Shown in pieces: positions 15,884-24,139 of a DNA stretch of 64,000 nucleotides (position 1 is the stretch's first letter; the number at the start of each line of letters is the position of its first letter). Where the stretch lies: the NCBI RefSeq assembly GCF_018130765.1, contig NZ_JAFCJZ010000015.1, positions 1 through 64,000 on the forward strand, in the 5' to 3' direction. Source of the DNA: Bradyrhizobium iriomotense. Its GTDB lineage: Bacteria > Pseudomonadota > Alphaproteobacteria > Rhizobiales > Xanthobacteraceae. The notes below the pieces were generated by a model. That model did no database searches. It was not told the DNA's origin and saw only the letters and a program-made list of their open reading frames with translations. Both the position numbers and the translations under genes were made by a program.

Positions 15884-16729
15884 TTACAACGACACGCCCG
15901 GCGGAATGTCCGCTTCGGTCACGCCCACGAGCTCCATGTTGGTGATGATCGCGTTGCGGATGAAGCCGAGGCCCTTGTTGAAGTCGATCCAGGTGTTGAC
16001 GTAGTCGCGCCAGGTCTTGTCGGCCTCGCGGCGGAAGCCGGCGTTCGAGGTCGTCGCGAAGATAGGCGTCGGCAGCACGAACTGGCCGAGCGAGGGGTTC
16101 TTCTTCAGCACGGTCAGCGACAGCATGGTGATCAGGCACTGCGCGTCGACGCGGCCGGTTTGCAGCGCGGCGGTGGCATCATCGGCGGTCTTGAGCCGGG
16201 TGATCTGCGCCTTCGGCGTCAGGCGGCTGACGACCTGGTCGTGCGAAGAGCCCTGGTCGACCGCGATCTTGATGTCGGGCGAGTTCAGCTCGGCCCAGCT
16301 CTTCGGCTTGAAGTCCTTCTTGCAGAGAATGCCGAAGGCGTTGTTGAAGACCGGCACCGAGAAGTCGACCACCAGCGCGCGCTTCGGGGTCGGGTTGAGG
16401 CCGAAGAAGATGTCGATCTTGTTGGACTGCAGGTCGAGCACCGAATTGCCCCAGGTGGTCTCGGTGATCTCGAGCTCGGCCTCCATGTCGTCGGCAAGCC
16501 CCTTGGCAATGTCGATGTAGAAGCCCTTCCACTGGCCGGTGGCGAGGTCCTTCATGTAGTAGGGCGCGCCGCCGCCGACCGCGCCGATCCGCATCTTCTT
16601 GGTCCGGCGGATGCGGGCGAAGGTCGATTCGTTCGGATCGGCGGTCTGGGCCACGGCCGGCGCCGCCAGCGCGGCCGCGGTCACGGCGCCAAGTCCGACA
16701 ATCGATGCAACATCACGACGTGTAACCAT
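15884..16729 (-). CDS. Polar-amino-acid-type ABC transporter, periplasmic binding protein
   Basis: 281 residues from ATG 16729 (a TTG at 16738 is an alternative). A twin-arginine-like TRRD and a hydrophobic segment ending AVAQT form the export signal. The mature protein is a type-2 periplasmic binding domain (SBP_bac_3): GAPYYMKD, a WKGFYIDIAKGLADDM helix, SNKIDIFFGLNPTPKRA and VDQGSSHDQ are placed as in glutamine- and arginine-binding homologues. The ligand arginine usual in this family may be in NPTPKRA. It is the first gene of the leftward ABC-SDR-enolase operon and probably defines its ligand. Confidence 0.92.
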   Translation of the reverse strand: MVTRRDVASIVGLGAVTAAALAAPAVAQTADPNESTFARIRRTKKMRIGAVGGGAPYYMKDLATGQWKGFYIDIAKGLADDMEAELEITETTWGNSVLDLQSNKIDIFFGLNPTPKRALVVDFSVPVFNNAFGILCKKDFKPKSWAELNSPDIKIAVDQGSSHDQVVSRLTPKAQITRLKTADDATAALQTGRVDAQCLITMLSLTVLKKNPSLGQFVLPTPIFATTSNAGFRREADKTWRDYVNTWIDFNKGLGFIRNAIITNMELVGVTEADIPPGVSL

Positions 16730-16911
16730 TGGGATCAATCGCTTTTCTGGTTGGATGGAGTTCCGGCCGCGTTCTTACCAAGGCGGCGCCAGCAGTGAAA
16801 GCACAGCCTATCGGCTGGGCAGGCCCGGGATTGCCCGGATGCTGGGCAAACTCGATCCGTTCGCGCCGATACCCGCTTGCTTTCCGCTCCCTTTGGCCCC
16901 AAATAGGGACC

Positions 16912-17008
16912 GGGAGATTGGCGGTGGACGAGCCACTCGCCAACCGGGTCAGGTCCGGAAGGAAGCAGCCCTAACGAGGTCCGGATCGGGTCGCTCGTCA
17001 GTCTCCTA
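16912..17008 (+). ncRNA. ffs: Signal recognition particle RNA, small bacterial type (4.5S)
   Basis: The SRP core is visible: GGTCAGGTCCGGAAGGAAGC then AGCCCTAACGA, containing the GGAA tetraloop and the asymmetric and symmetric loops bound by Ffh. The ends pair: GGAGATTGGCGG at 16913 with GTCTCC at 17001-17006, and GACGAGC with GCTCGTC. It lies directly upstream of dnaX, a common arrangement in Alphaproteobacteria. Exact ends are approximate. The RNA and Ffh target membrane proteins to the Sec translocon. Confidence 0.95.
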
Positions 17009-17103
17009 CCTGTTTTTCCGAGCGAATTGCGCCGGCGGGCTCCCCGCCAGCGCGCTCCTTTCCGCAAAAGCCGGCCGAGAGAGATTTCATTGCGGATCGA
17101 CCG

Positions 17104-18945
17104 ATGACCGACGCTGGCGCCCCTCCCAATCCTGACAGCGCCGGCCCGGCTGGCAACGCGCCTTACCGGGTGCTGGCGCGCAAATACCGTCCCTCCAGCT
17201 TCGACGATCTGATCGGCCAGGAGGCCGTGGTCCGCACCGTCTCCAATGCGTTCGAGACCGGCCGCATTCCGCAGGCCTGGATCCTCACCGGCGTCCGCGG
17301 TGTCGGCAAGACCACCACAGCGCGCATCCTGGCCCGTGCGCTCAACTACGAGATGTCGGACGGCTCGGTGCAGGGGCCGACCATCCACATGCCGACCTTA
17401 GGGGTGCATTGCCAGGCGATCATGGAAAGCCGGCACATGGACGTGCTGGAGATGGACGCGGCCTCGCATACCGGCGTCGACGACGTCCGCCAGATCAATG
17501 ACAGCGTGCGCTATGCGCCGGCCAGCGCCCGCTACAAGGTCTACATCATCGACGAAGTCCACATGCTGTCGACGGCGGCGTTCAACGCCTTCCTGAAGAC
17601 GCTGGAGGAACCGCCGGAGCACGCCAAGTTCGTGTTCGCGACGACCGAGATCCGCAAGGTTCCGGTCACCGTGCTGTCGCGCTGTCAGCGTTTCGACCTG
17701 CGCCGCGTCGAGGCCGACGTGCTGATGAAGCACCTCGCCAACATCGCCGCCAAGGAAAGCGTCGAGATCGAGCCCGAGGCGCTCGGCATCATCGCCCGCG
17801 CGGCCGAAGGCTCGGTGCGTGATTCGCTGTCGCTGCTCGACCAGGCGATCGCGCATGCGGCGGGGCAGGTGAAGGCCGACGCGGTCAGGCAGATGCTGGG
17901 CCTCGCCGACCGCACCCGCGTCATCGACCTCTTCGATTCGCTGGCGCGCGGCGACATCGCGGCCGCCTTCAAGGAGTTCCGCGACCAGTACGATGTCGGC
18001 GCCGATCCGATCGTCGTGCTCTCGGACCTCGCCGAATTCGTCAATTTTGTCACCCGCGTGAAGATCGTGCCGGCGACGGCCGACAATGTTGCCTATGGCG
18101 AGACCGAGCGCGTCCGCGCGAAGGATTTCGCCTCGAAAATCTCGATGCGCGTGCTGTCGCGGATGTGGCAGATGCTGCTCAAGGGCATCACCGAGGTGCA
18201 GGCCGCGACGCGCCCGGCCGCGGCCGCCGAGATGGTGTTGGTGCGCATCGCCTATGTCGCCGACCTGCCGACACCGGACGAAGCGATCAGGATGCTGGAG
18301 CAGAACGGCGGCGGCTCGCCGGTCGTGAACGGCGGCGGTGCTGCACGCAGCAATGCGCCGGCCGCACCGATGGCCTCGGCGGCGCCGGTTGCGTCGGCCT
18401 CGCCCGTTCGTATGCCGACATCGTCGCCGACCGGGTTCGGCGGCGCTGCCCGTCCGCAGATGGCGGCACCAGCGCCCGATCCGCAAGGTGCGGCGCCCCA
18501 GCTGCGCATCACGAGCTTCACTCAGCTCGTCGCGCTCGCCGGCCAGAAGCGCGACATCATGACCAAGAGCGCGCTCGAGGGCGACATGCGCCTCGTCCGT
18601 TTCGAGGAGGGCCGGCTCGAAGTCGCGCTCGAGCCCAACGCCTCCAAGACCATGATCTCGGAGCTTGCGAAGAAATTCGAGCTGTGGACCGGCCGGCGCT
18701 GGACGGTGATCGTCTCGAACGAGCAGGGCCAGCCGACGCTGCGCTCGGTGAACCAGGCCGCCAAGCAGGAGCATGCGCGTACCGCCGAAGCCGACCCGCG
18801 CGTGCAGGAGGTGCTGTCGCGCTTCCCCGGTGCGAAGGTCGTCGAGGTCCGCAGGCTTGCCCCCGAGGCGCCGGAATCCAATATTAATGCGGACTATGGC
18901 AGTGACGATCCGCCCGACGGTTCCGACGGCGACGACGATCTCTGA
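17104..18945 (+). CDS. dnaX: DNA polymerase III subunits gamma and tau
   Basis: 613 residues. The N-terminal AAA+ clamp-loader ATPase has Walker A GVGKTT near residue 68, Walker B IIDEVHMLS, sensor 1 FATTEIRK and arginine finger LSRCQRF. A linker rich in Ala, Pro and Ser (about 400-460) leads to a C-terminal tau-like domain. The four-cysteine zinc module of E. coli DnaX is absent: between Walker A and the DAASHTGVDD motif there is one cysteine (GVHCQ). From memory this is shared by related Rhizobiales. I see no clear slippery A-run for the E. coli-type frameshift. It follows ffs and precedes ybaB and recR, a conserved replication/repair block. Confidence 0.97.
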   Translation: MTDAGAPPNPDSAGPAGNAPYRVLARKYRPSSFDDLIGQEAVVRTVSNAFETGRIPQAWILTGVRGVGKTTTARILARALNYEMSDGSVQGPTIHMPTLGVHCQAIMESRHMDVLEMDAASHTGVDDVRQINDSVRYAPASARYKVYIIDEVHMLSTAAFNAFLKTLEEPPEHAKFVFATTEIRKVPVTVLSRCQRFDLRRVEADVLMKHLANIAAKESVEIEPEALGIIARAAEGSVRDSLSLLDQAIAHAAGQVKADAVRQMLGLADRTRVIDLFDSLARGDIAAAFKEFRDQYDVGADPIVVLSDLAEFVNFVTRVKIVPATADNVAYGETERVRAKDFASKISMRVLSRMWQMLLKGITEVQAATRPAAAAEMVLVRIAYVADLPTPDEAIRMLEQNGGGSPVVNGGGAARSNAPAAPMASAAPVASASPVRMPTSSPTGFGGAARPQMAAPAPDPQGAAPQLRITSFTQLVALAGQKRDIMTKSALEGDMRLVRFEEGRLEVALEPNASKTMISELAKKFELWTGRRWTVIVSNEQGQPTLRSVNQAAKQEHARTAEADPRVQEVLSRFPGAKVVEVRRLAPEAPESNINADYGSDDPPDGSDGDDDL

Positions 18946-18970
18946 GCCAATTTTCCAAGGACACATATCG

Positions 18971-19291
18971 ATGGCTGATTTTCTCGGCATGATGAAGCAG
19001 GCGGCGCAGCTGCAATCCAAGATGCAGGAGATGCAGGAGCAGCTCGCCAATGTGGAAGTTGAAGGCATCTCCGGCGGTGGTCTCGTCGCGGTGCGCATGA
19101 CCGCCAAGATGGACGTGAAGGGCATCAAGATCGATCCCTCGCTGATGAAGCCGGAGGAGCGCGAGGTGCTGGAAGACCTGCTCGTCACCGCGCTCGGCGA
19201 TGCCCGCCGCAAGGCGGAGACGGCGGTGCAGGACAAGATGCAGTCGCTCACCGGTGGGCTCGGCCTGCCGCCGGGGCTGTTCGGCCAGTAA
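18971..19291 (+). CDS. YbaB/EbfC nucleoid-associated protein
   Basis: 106 residues from ATG 18971. The sequence has the YbaB layout: an N-terminal amphipathic helix (MKQAAQLQSKMQEMQEQLA), a central beta-sheet (VRMTAKMDVKGIKIDPSL), and a C-terminal helix (LVTALGDARRKAETAVQDKM). The protein forms a dimer that binds DNA. An in-frame upstream extension into the dnaX tail was rejected. It starts 25 bp after dnaX and ends 1 bp before recR, so the three are almost certainly co-transcribed; the gene is a standard companion of recR. Confidence 0.95.
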   Translation: MADFLGMMKQAAQLQSKMQEMQEQLANVEVEGISGGGLVAVRMTAKMDVKGIKIDPSLMKPEEREVLEDLLVTALGDARRKAETAVQDKMQSLTGGLGLPPGLFGQ

Positions 19292-19292
19292 C

Positions 19293-19895
19293 ATGGGCGC
19301 GGTTGCAGGTCCCGAGATCGAGCGGCTGGTCCAGCTTCTCGCGCGGCTGCCGGGCCTTGGCCCGCGCTCCGCGCGGCGCGCGGCGCTGCATCTGATCAAG
19401 AAGCGCGAAGCGCTGATGATGCCGCTGTCGTCCGCCTTGCAGGTCGCGTTGGACAAGGTCCAGGTCTGCAAGACCTGCGGCAACATCGACACGCAAAATC
19501 CCTGCACGGTCTGCACCGACCCGAAGCGCGATCCCGCGATTATCGTCGTCGTCGCCGACGTCGCCGACCTCTGGGCGCTGGAGCGGGCCAATGCGACCCA
19601 GGGGCGCTATCATGTGCTGGGCGCGACATTGTCACCGCTCGACGGTGTCGGCCCGCAGGACCTCACCATCGACGCGCTGGTGGCGCGCGCGCATGCTGCC
19701 GAGGTGCACGAGATCATCCTGGCGCTGAACGCAACGGTGGACGGCCAGACCACGGCGCACTACATCACCGACCTGCTTCAGGACGCCAACGTAAAAGTAA
19801 CCCGGCTCGCGCATGGTGTGCCGGTCGGTGGCGAGCTTGATTATCTCGACGAAGGTACGCTATCGGCCGCCATGCGGCAGCGGACCCTGTTCTAG
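19293..19895 (+). CDS. recR: Recombination mediator protein RecR
   Basis: 200 residues. There is an N-terminal helix-hairpin-helix (LARLPGLGPRSARRAALHLI), a four-cysteine zinc finger (CKTC, then CTVC), a Toprim domain (IIVVVADVADLWALERA) and a C-terminal EGTLSAAMRQRTLF tail. With RecO and RecF it loads RecA on SSB-coated single-stranded DNA. ATG 19293 lies immediately after the ybaB stop. Upstream in-frame residues belong to the ybaB region and were excluded. Confidence 0.97.
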   Translation: MGAVAGPEIERLVQLLARLPGLGPRSARRAALHLIKKREALMMPLSSALQVALDKVQVCKTCGNIDTQNPCTVCTDPKRDPAIIVVVADVADLWALERANATQGRYHVLGATLSPLDGVGPQDLTIDALVARAHAAEVHEIILALNATVDGQTTAHYITDLLQDANVKVTRLAHGVPVGGELDYLDEGTLSAAMRQRTLF

Positions 19896-19925
19896 CTATC
19901 CTACAGACCTCACGGAACGGACGAC

Positions 19926-20363
19926 ATGACGAAACTTTTCGCCACACGCTCGGCTTTGGTCGCGACGATGATGCTGCTGGTGACGCCGGCCATCTCCGCG
20001 CAGCAGGACGATGCGGCGCCGCCGGCCCCCAAGCCCGGCAAGCCGATCAACACCGGCGACGTGCTCTCGGGCGAGCTGAACGCGATGAAGGTGCGCGACG
20101 TCAAGAACGCCGGCAAGCGTGTTGCGATGTACCAGATCACATCCGAGCCGCGCCGCCTGCCGGCGCCGAACGGGCTGTGCAACCTCGAGACCGGCCCCGA
20201 GACTTTCCAACTCGTCACCTCCAGCGACGCGCAGGCCACGCAGCTGAAATCGTTCGTCGGCAAGGAGATCTCGGTCAAGGTCGACGAGGTCGCCTGCGCC
20301 AGCGATCCCGGCCAGATGAGCGAGGCCGTGATCACGAAGTGGAGCCTGGTGAAGAAGCAGTAG
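19926..20363 (+). CDS. Conserved secreted protein of unknown function
   Basis: 145 residues. A signal peptide of about 25 residues (ATRSALVATMMLLVTPAISA) is followed by a short acidic/proline linker (QQDDAAPPAPKPGKP) and a compact domain of about 105 residues. That domain contains a cysteine pair (NGLCNLETG and VACASDPGQ) likely to form a disulphide, and a long beta-rich segment (FQLVTSSDAQATQLKSFVGK). No family recognised with confidence. It lies 30 bp after recR and may be read from the same transcript. A strong inverted repeat follows. Confidence 0.75.
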   Translation: MTKLFATRSALVATMMLLVTPAISAQQDDAAPPAPKPGKPINTGDVLSGELNAMKVRDVKNAGKRVAMYQITSEPRRLPAPNGLCNLETGPETFQLVTSSDAQATQLKSFVGKEISVKVDEVACASDPGQMSEAVITKWSLVKKQ

Positions 20364-20382
20364 GGGCGGCAGGCAAGGTGCC

Positions 20383-20474
20383 GTAGGGTGGGTTAGCCGA
20401 AGGCGTAACCCACCACTGTTCATATCCGCGGAAGCAGAAGAGGTGGGTTACGCTTCGCTAACCCACCCTACAAA
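20383..20474. repeat. Long inverted repeat with GTAGGGTGGGTTA ends
   Basis: The outer arms GTAGGGTGGGTTAG and CTAACCCACCCTAC are exact complements, and inner arms GCGTAACCCACC and GGTGGGTTACGC also pair, giving a near-continuous stem of about 30 bp. It sits between two convergent genes and probably serves both as a bidirectional 3' structure. The GTAGGGTGGG motif recurs in the repeat at 29.4 kb. Confidence 0.8.
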
Positions 20475-20480
20475 GGCGCC

Positions 20481-21848
20481 CTACACCCTCACCGGCCCCA
20501 GCGCCTCAAAGTGCCCGCGCTTCTGCAGCCAGGTCAGCAGCATCAGGCTCGGGATCGCCACCAGCACGCAGATCACGAAGAACAGCGGCCACCCCGTGGT
20601 CTCCGCAACATAGCCTGCGCTCGATGACAGATACGTCCGCCCCACCGCCGCGAGCGCGGTGAGCAGCGCATATTGCGTCGCCGTGTGCAGCGGATTCTGG
20701 CACAGCGCGGAGAGATAGGCGACGAAGATCACGGTGCCGATGGCGCTGGTAAAATTCTCGGCGCAGATGGCGAGCGCCAGCGCCCATTGATTGGTGCCGA
20801 CCACGGCGAGCCAGGAGAAGGACAGATTGGCGAGCGCCTGCACCACGCCGCCAATCCACAGCGATGTCGCCAGCGAGTAGCGCCGCGCGACGAAACCACC
20901 GGCGAACCCGCCGATCAGGGTCGCAGCGAGTCCCACGCCCTTCACGATCGCCGCATAGTCGTTGCGGGTGAAGCCGAGATCGATCACGAACGGCGCCGTC
21001 ATCGTGCCCGAGAAGGCGTCGGTGAACTTGAAAAGCACGACGAAAGCGAGCGCCGCGAGCGCGTCCTTGCGCGACAGGAATTCCGAGAAGGCGCCGATCG
21101 CCGCGTGCAGCACGCGCGTGAACGCGCTCTCTTCGTGCGTCGCCGCCTCGGCCCGCACCGATTGCTCGGGCTCGGTCGCGACCAGCGCCGTGACCGTCCC
21201 GATCAGCACCATCGTCGCCATCACCACATAGCCCCACATCCAGGCCGAGGTGCGGGTGATGCCGGTGTTCTCGAAGCCGGAAACGATGAACAGCGCGCCC
21301 GCGGTCGAGACCAGCATGCCGATGCGATAGGCGGCGACGTAGGCCGCCATGCCGGCCGCCTGCTCGCTCTCGGGCAGGCTTTCGACGCGGAAGGCATCGA
21401 CCACGATGTCCTGCGTCGACGACGTCGTCGCCACCAGCAGCGCGCCGAGCGCAACGTAGAACGGCGAACGCGCGGGATCGGTCATCGCCAGCAGCACGAT
21501 CGAGACGATCAGCAGCAATTGCGAGAACACCAGCCAGCCGCGCCGCCGTCCGAAGGCGCGGGTGAACAGCGGCACATGCAGCGCATCCACCAGCGGCGCC
21601 CACAGGAACTTCAGCGTGTAGGGCGTACCGACCAGCGCGAACAGGCCGATGGTCTTGAGATCGACCCCGGCCTCGCGCATCCACACCAGCAGCGTCGAGC
21701 CCGACAGCGCCAGCGGCAGCCCCGAGGAGAAGCCGAGGAACAGCACGATGAGCACCCGCGGTTGCAGGTACACGGCAAGGCTCTCGCGCCAGGAGGGGGC
21801 GTCGGCACTGGTTTGGACGGTTCCGGAAGTCGCGTCGGGTGCGGTCAT
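20481..21848 (-). CDS. AmpG-like muropeptide permease (MFS)
   Basis: 455 residues with 12-14 hydrophobic segments. AmpG-family hallmarks are present: FSSGLPLALSGSTLLVWMREAG is the typical first-helix region (FLGFSSGLPLAL followed by STL), then TPYTLKFLWAPLVD and STQDIVVDAFRVE. AmpG imports anhydromuropeptides from the periplasm for cell-wall recycling, and in many bacteria links wall turnover to beta-lactamase induction. It stands alone; ampC/ampR are not in this window. A simple TC repeat and a composite palindrome lie on its 5' side. Confidence 0.92.
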   Translation of the reverse strand: MTAPDATSGTVQTSADAPSWRESLAVYLQPRVLIVLFLGFSSGLPLALSGSTLLVWMREAGVDLKTIGLFALVGTPYTLKFLWAPLVDALHVPLFTRAFGRRRGWLVFSQLLLIVSIVLLAMTDPARSPFYVALGALLVATTSSTQDIVVDAFRVESLPESEQAAGMAAYVAAYRIGMLVSTAGALFIVSGFENTGITRTSAWMWGYVVMATMVLIGTVTALVATEPEQSVRAEAATHEESAFTRVLHAAIGAFSEFLSRKDALAALAFVVLFKFTDAFSGTMTAPFVIDLGFTRNDYAAIVKGVGLAATLIGGFAGGFVARRYSLATSLWIGGVVQALANLSFSWLAVVGTNQWALALAICAENFTSAIGTVIFVAYLSALCQNPLHTATQYALLTALAAVGRTYLSSSAGYVAETTGWPLFFVICVLVAIPSLMLLTWLQKRGHFEALGPVRV

Positions 21849-21884
21849 GGGCAGGTGTTAGCAGATTCTGGCCGTGATGCCTCG

Positions 21885-22026
21885 TCTCTCTCTCTCTCTC
21901 TCCCCGTTCTTACGGGGAGAGGGCGGGGTGAGGGGCCTTTCTCCGCGGATGAGGTGGTCGTGGGACCTGTACCCCCTCACCCGGATCGCAAGAGCGATCC
22001 GACCTCTCCCCGCAAGCGGGGAGAGG
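21885..22026. repeat. (TC)9 tract plus composite palindromic repeat, copy 3
   Basis: A run of nine TC dinucleotides (21885-21902) leads into a palindromic unit: CCCCGTTCTTACGGGG, GAGGG, then ACCCCCTCACCCGGATCG, an inner GATCGCAAGAGCGATC stem, and CCTCTCCCCGC/GCGGGGAGAGG. The left half is nearly identical to the copy at 46.1 kb (CCGTTCTTACGGGGAGAGGG). It lies between ampG (5' side) and the end of rmuC. Confidence 0.75.
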
Positions 22027-22034
22027 TGAAGACA

Positions 22035-23234
22035 TCACTCCCCCGCCTGGAGCTTCCTCGGAAACAACTCCGGCGCGCCGGTCGCCACCAGCCTCGGCCC
22101 TTCCGGCGCATCGGTCTTGCTGAAATCGAGCTCCTCGATTCTCCCCGCGCGCTTCTCGATCTTGTCGGCGGAGATCAGGATCTGGCGGACGTCCTCGTTC
22201 GCGTCGGAGAAATGTTTCTGCAATTTCAGCACGCGCTCGCGCAGGCGTCCCAAATCGTCGCCGAGCTTGATCACCTCGGTCTGGATCTGGTCGGCGGCGT
22301 CGCGCATGCGCGCGTCCTTCATAATCTGCTGCATCACCTGGATCGCGAGCATCAACAGCGAGGGCGACACCAGCACGACGCGGGCGCGATAGGCCTTCTG
22401 GATCACGTCGTCGAAACCGTCATGGATTTCCGCGTAGACCGATTCCGACGGCACGAACATCAGCGCCATCTCCTGGGTCTCGCCGGTGACGAGGTATTTT
22501 TCGGCGATGTCGCTGACATGCTTCATCACGTCGCCGCGCAGGCGCTGTGTGGCGATACGCTTCTCTTCGTCGGTGCGGGCGTCGTGCAGTGCCGTCATTG
22601 CCTCCAGCGGGAATTTGGCGTCGATGCAGAGCGGGCGCTGGTCGGGGAGGAACACGACGCAGTCGGGCCGTTTCCCCGTCGAGAGCGTGAACTGGAACTC
22701 GTAGGATCCCTTGGGAAGACCGTCCTGGACGATCGCCTCCATCCGCGCCTGGCCGAAGGCGCCGCGCGACTGCTTGTTGGCGAGCACGTCGCGCAAGGTG
22801 GTCACCTGCGTGGTGAGGTCGGTGAGGTTCTTGTGCGCGTTGTCGATGATGCCGAGCCGCTCGTGCAGGGCGCGCAGGCTCTCCATGGTGTTGCGGGTCG
22901 AATGTTCCATGGACTGTCCGACGCGGTGGGTGACCGAATCCAGCCGCTCGTTGACCGCGCGCGCCATCTCGGCTTGGCGGCCGGCCAGCGCCTGGGTCAT
23001 GGCGTCGACCCGGCCCGAGGCCTCGCTCTGGGCGCGCAGCACTTGGGCGAGGCGCTCCTCGAGCTCATCGGCCCGGATCGCGTGCGCCATGGCGAGTTCC
23101 GCCCCACGCCGCCCTGAACGCGCGATCACGACCGCAATCACAACCAGCAGGATGAGGACGAGCGCACCGAAGCCGATCAGCGCGTCGATGGTGCGCACCG
23201 GCCAGTCGCCGAGCATGACAATGATCTCGTTCAT
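22035..23234 (-). CDS. rmuC: DNA recombination protein RmuC
   Basis: 399 residues. An N-terminal membrane segment (residues 15-37) is followed by a coiled-coil of about 100 residues rich in E, Q and R. The RmuC domain contains PDCVVFLPDQRPLCIDAKFPLE (the region related to restriction-endonuclease-like folds), LMFVPSESVYAEI and VVLVSPSLLMLAIQVM. In E. coli it limits inversion at short inverted repeats, which is notable here because the gene is flanked by such repeats. It ends eight bases after a palindromic unit and is divergent from def. Confidence 0.93.
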   Translation of the reverse strand: MNEIIVMLGDWPVRTIDALIGFGALVLILLVVIAVVIARSGRRGAELAMAHAIRADELEERLAQVLRAQSEASGRVDAMTQALAGRQAEMARAVNERLDSVTHRVGQSMEHSTRNTMESLRALHERLGIIDNAHKNLTDLTTQVTTLRDVLANKQSRGAFGQARMEAIVQDGLPKGSYEFQFTLSTGKRPDCVVFLPDQRPLCIDAKFPLEAMTALHDARTDEEKRIATQRLRGDVMKHVSDIAEKYLVTGETQEMALMFVPSESVYAEIHDGFDDVIQKAYRARVVLVSPSLLMLAIQVMQQIMKDARMRDAADQIQTEVIKLGDDLGRLRERVLKLQKHFSDANEDVRQILISADKIEKRAGRIEELDFSKTDAPEGPRLVATGAPELFPRKLQAGE

Positions 23235-23338
23235 GCCAGCTCTTCTAACCGATTCGCCGTCCGGCGCGAACGAAGAGGGAACGCGTTCGGTTAATGGTCC
23301 CAGAATTTTTATGGTTAACGAAACCTGAAGTTTTCTGG

Positions 23339-23354
23339 TTAGCGGAGGGTTAAC
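23339..23354. promoter_or_regulatory. CtrA-like motif TTAG-N7-TTAAC upstream of def
   Basis: The consensus for the alphaproteobacterial cell-cycle regulator CtrA is TTAA-N7-TTAAC; this site has one mismatch. Three more GGTTAA-type half-sites lie within 70 bp (23289, 23313 and nearby), in the gap between rmuC and def. With short motifs in a modestly AT-rich spot this may be chance. Confidence 0.25.
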
Positions 23355-23405
23355 AGGGTTCCTCGCCGCATTGACCGCATCCGGCGCGGGGCTTAAATCG
23401 CGGCC

Positions 23406-23930
23406 ATGGCCCTACGAGAAATCATCATCCTGCCCGACAAGCAGCTGCGCCTGGTCTCCAAGCCGATCGAGAAGGTCACTTCGGAGATCCGCAAGCTTGC
23501 CGACGACATGTTCGAGACCATGTACGACGCGCCCGGCATCGGCCTGGCTGCGATCCAGGTCGCGCAACCCTTGCGGCTGATCACCATGGATCTCGCCAAG
23601 CGCGACGAGAACGGCGAGACCAAGCCGCTTCCGCGCGTCTTCATCAATCCGGAGATCCTGGCTTCCTCCGAAGAGCTGTCGGTCTACGAGGAAGGCTGCC
23701 TGTCGATCCCCGAATATTACGAGGAGGTCGAGCGACCTGCGAAGGTGCGCGTGCGCTTCACCGATCTCGACGGCAAGGTGCACGAGGAGGATGCCGAAGG
23801 CCTCTACGCCACCTGCATCCAGCACGAGATCGACCATCTCAATGGCGTGCTGTTCGTCGACTATCTGTCGAAGCTCAAGCGCGACCGCGTGATGAAGAAG
23901 TTCGAGAAAGCCGCCAAGCGCGCGGAGTGA
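23406..23930 (+). CDS. def: Peptide deformylase
   Basis: 174 residues with all three deformylase motifs: GIGLAAIQV (GxGxAAxQ), EGCLSIP (the metal-ligand cysteine) and QHEIDHLNG (HExxH, two metal histidines and the catalytic glutamate). It removes the formyl group from nascent N-termini. The gene heads a def-fmt-truA order that is common in Rhizobiales, although a 200-bp repeat-bearing gap separates it from fmt. Divergent from rmuC, with a small cluster of GTTAA motifs in the shared region. Confidence 0.97.
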   Translation: MALREIIILPDKQLRLVSKPIEKVTSEIRKLADDMFETMYDAPGIGLAAIQVAQPLRLITMDLAKRDENGETKPLPRVFINPEILASSEELSVYEEGCLSIPEYYEEVERPAKVRVRFTDLDGKVHEEDAEGLYATCIQHEIDHLNGVLFVDYLSKLKRDRVMKKFEKAAKRAE

Positions 23931-23963
23931 GTTCTAGACGACTGTGTTGCCGCATGCTCCCCT

Positions 23964-24121
23964 GCGCCCCTCCCCCCTTGCGGGGGAGGGCGGGGGAGAG
24001 GGGTAGCCCAGCAAACGGTGCTCCTGATTTGCGGAGCGCAAGCAAGGCACCCGCGCTAACGCCGAGCGAGCGCGTCGTGTGGCACCCCTCTCCCTAACCC
24101 TCCCCCGCAAGGGGGGAGGGA
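23964..24121. repeat. Composite palindromic repeat between def and fmt, copy 4
   Basis: The left arm is CCCTCCCCCCTTGCGGGGGAGGG; the right arm contains CCCTCTCCCTAACCCTCCCC then CGCAAGGGGGGAGGG. The two can also pair across about 100 bp. It lies within the presumed def-fmt-truA transcript and differs from the other copies in its G/C-run lengths. Confidence 0.75.
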
Positions 24122-24139
24122 ACGTACCGAGTCCTTGTC

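Noticed and set aside
17398..19251. 617-codon minus-strand frame over dnaX/ybaB
   Set aside because: Antisense to dnaX; no domain can be recognised and the strand has no promoter or ribosome site at the proposed start.
21885..21902. (TC)9 tract as a phase-variation switch
   Set aside because: It lies about 37 bp upstream of the ampG start, outside any coding frame, and is short; no evidence that length affects expression.
20673..23117. 814-codon plus-strand open frame across ampG and rmuC
   Set aside because: It spans two recognisable genes in antisense and the repeat between them; the composition is that of a GC shadow.
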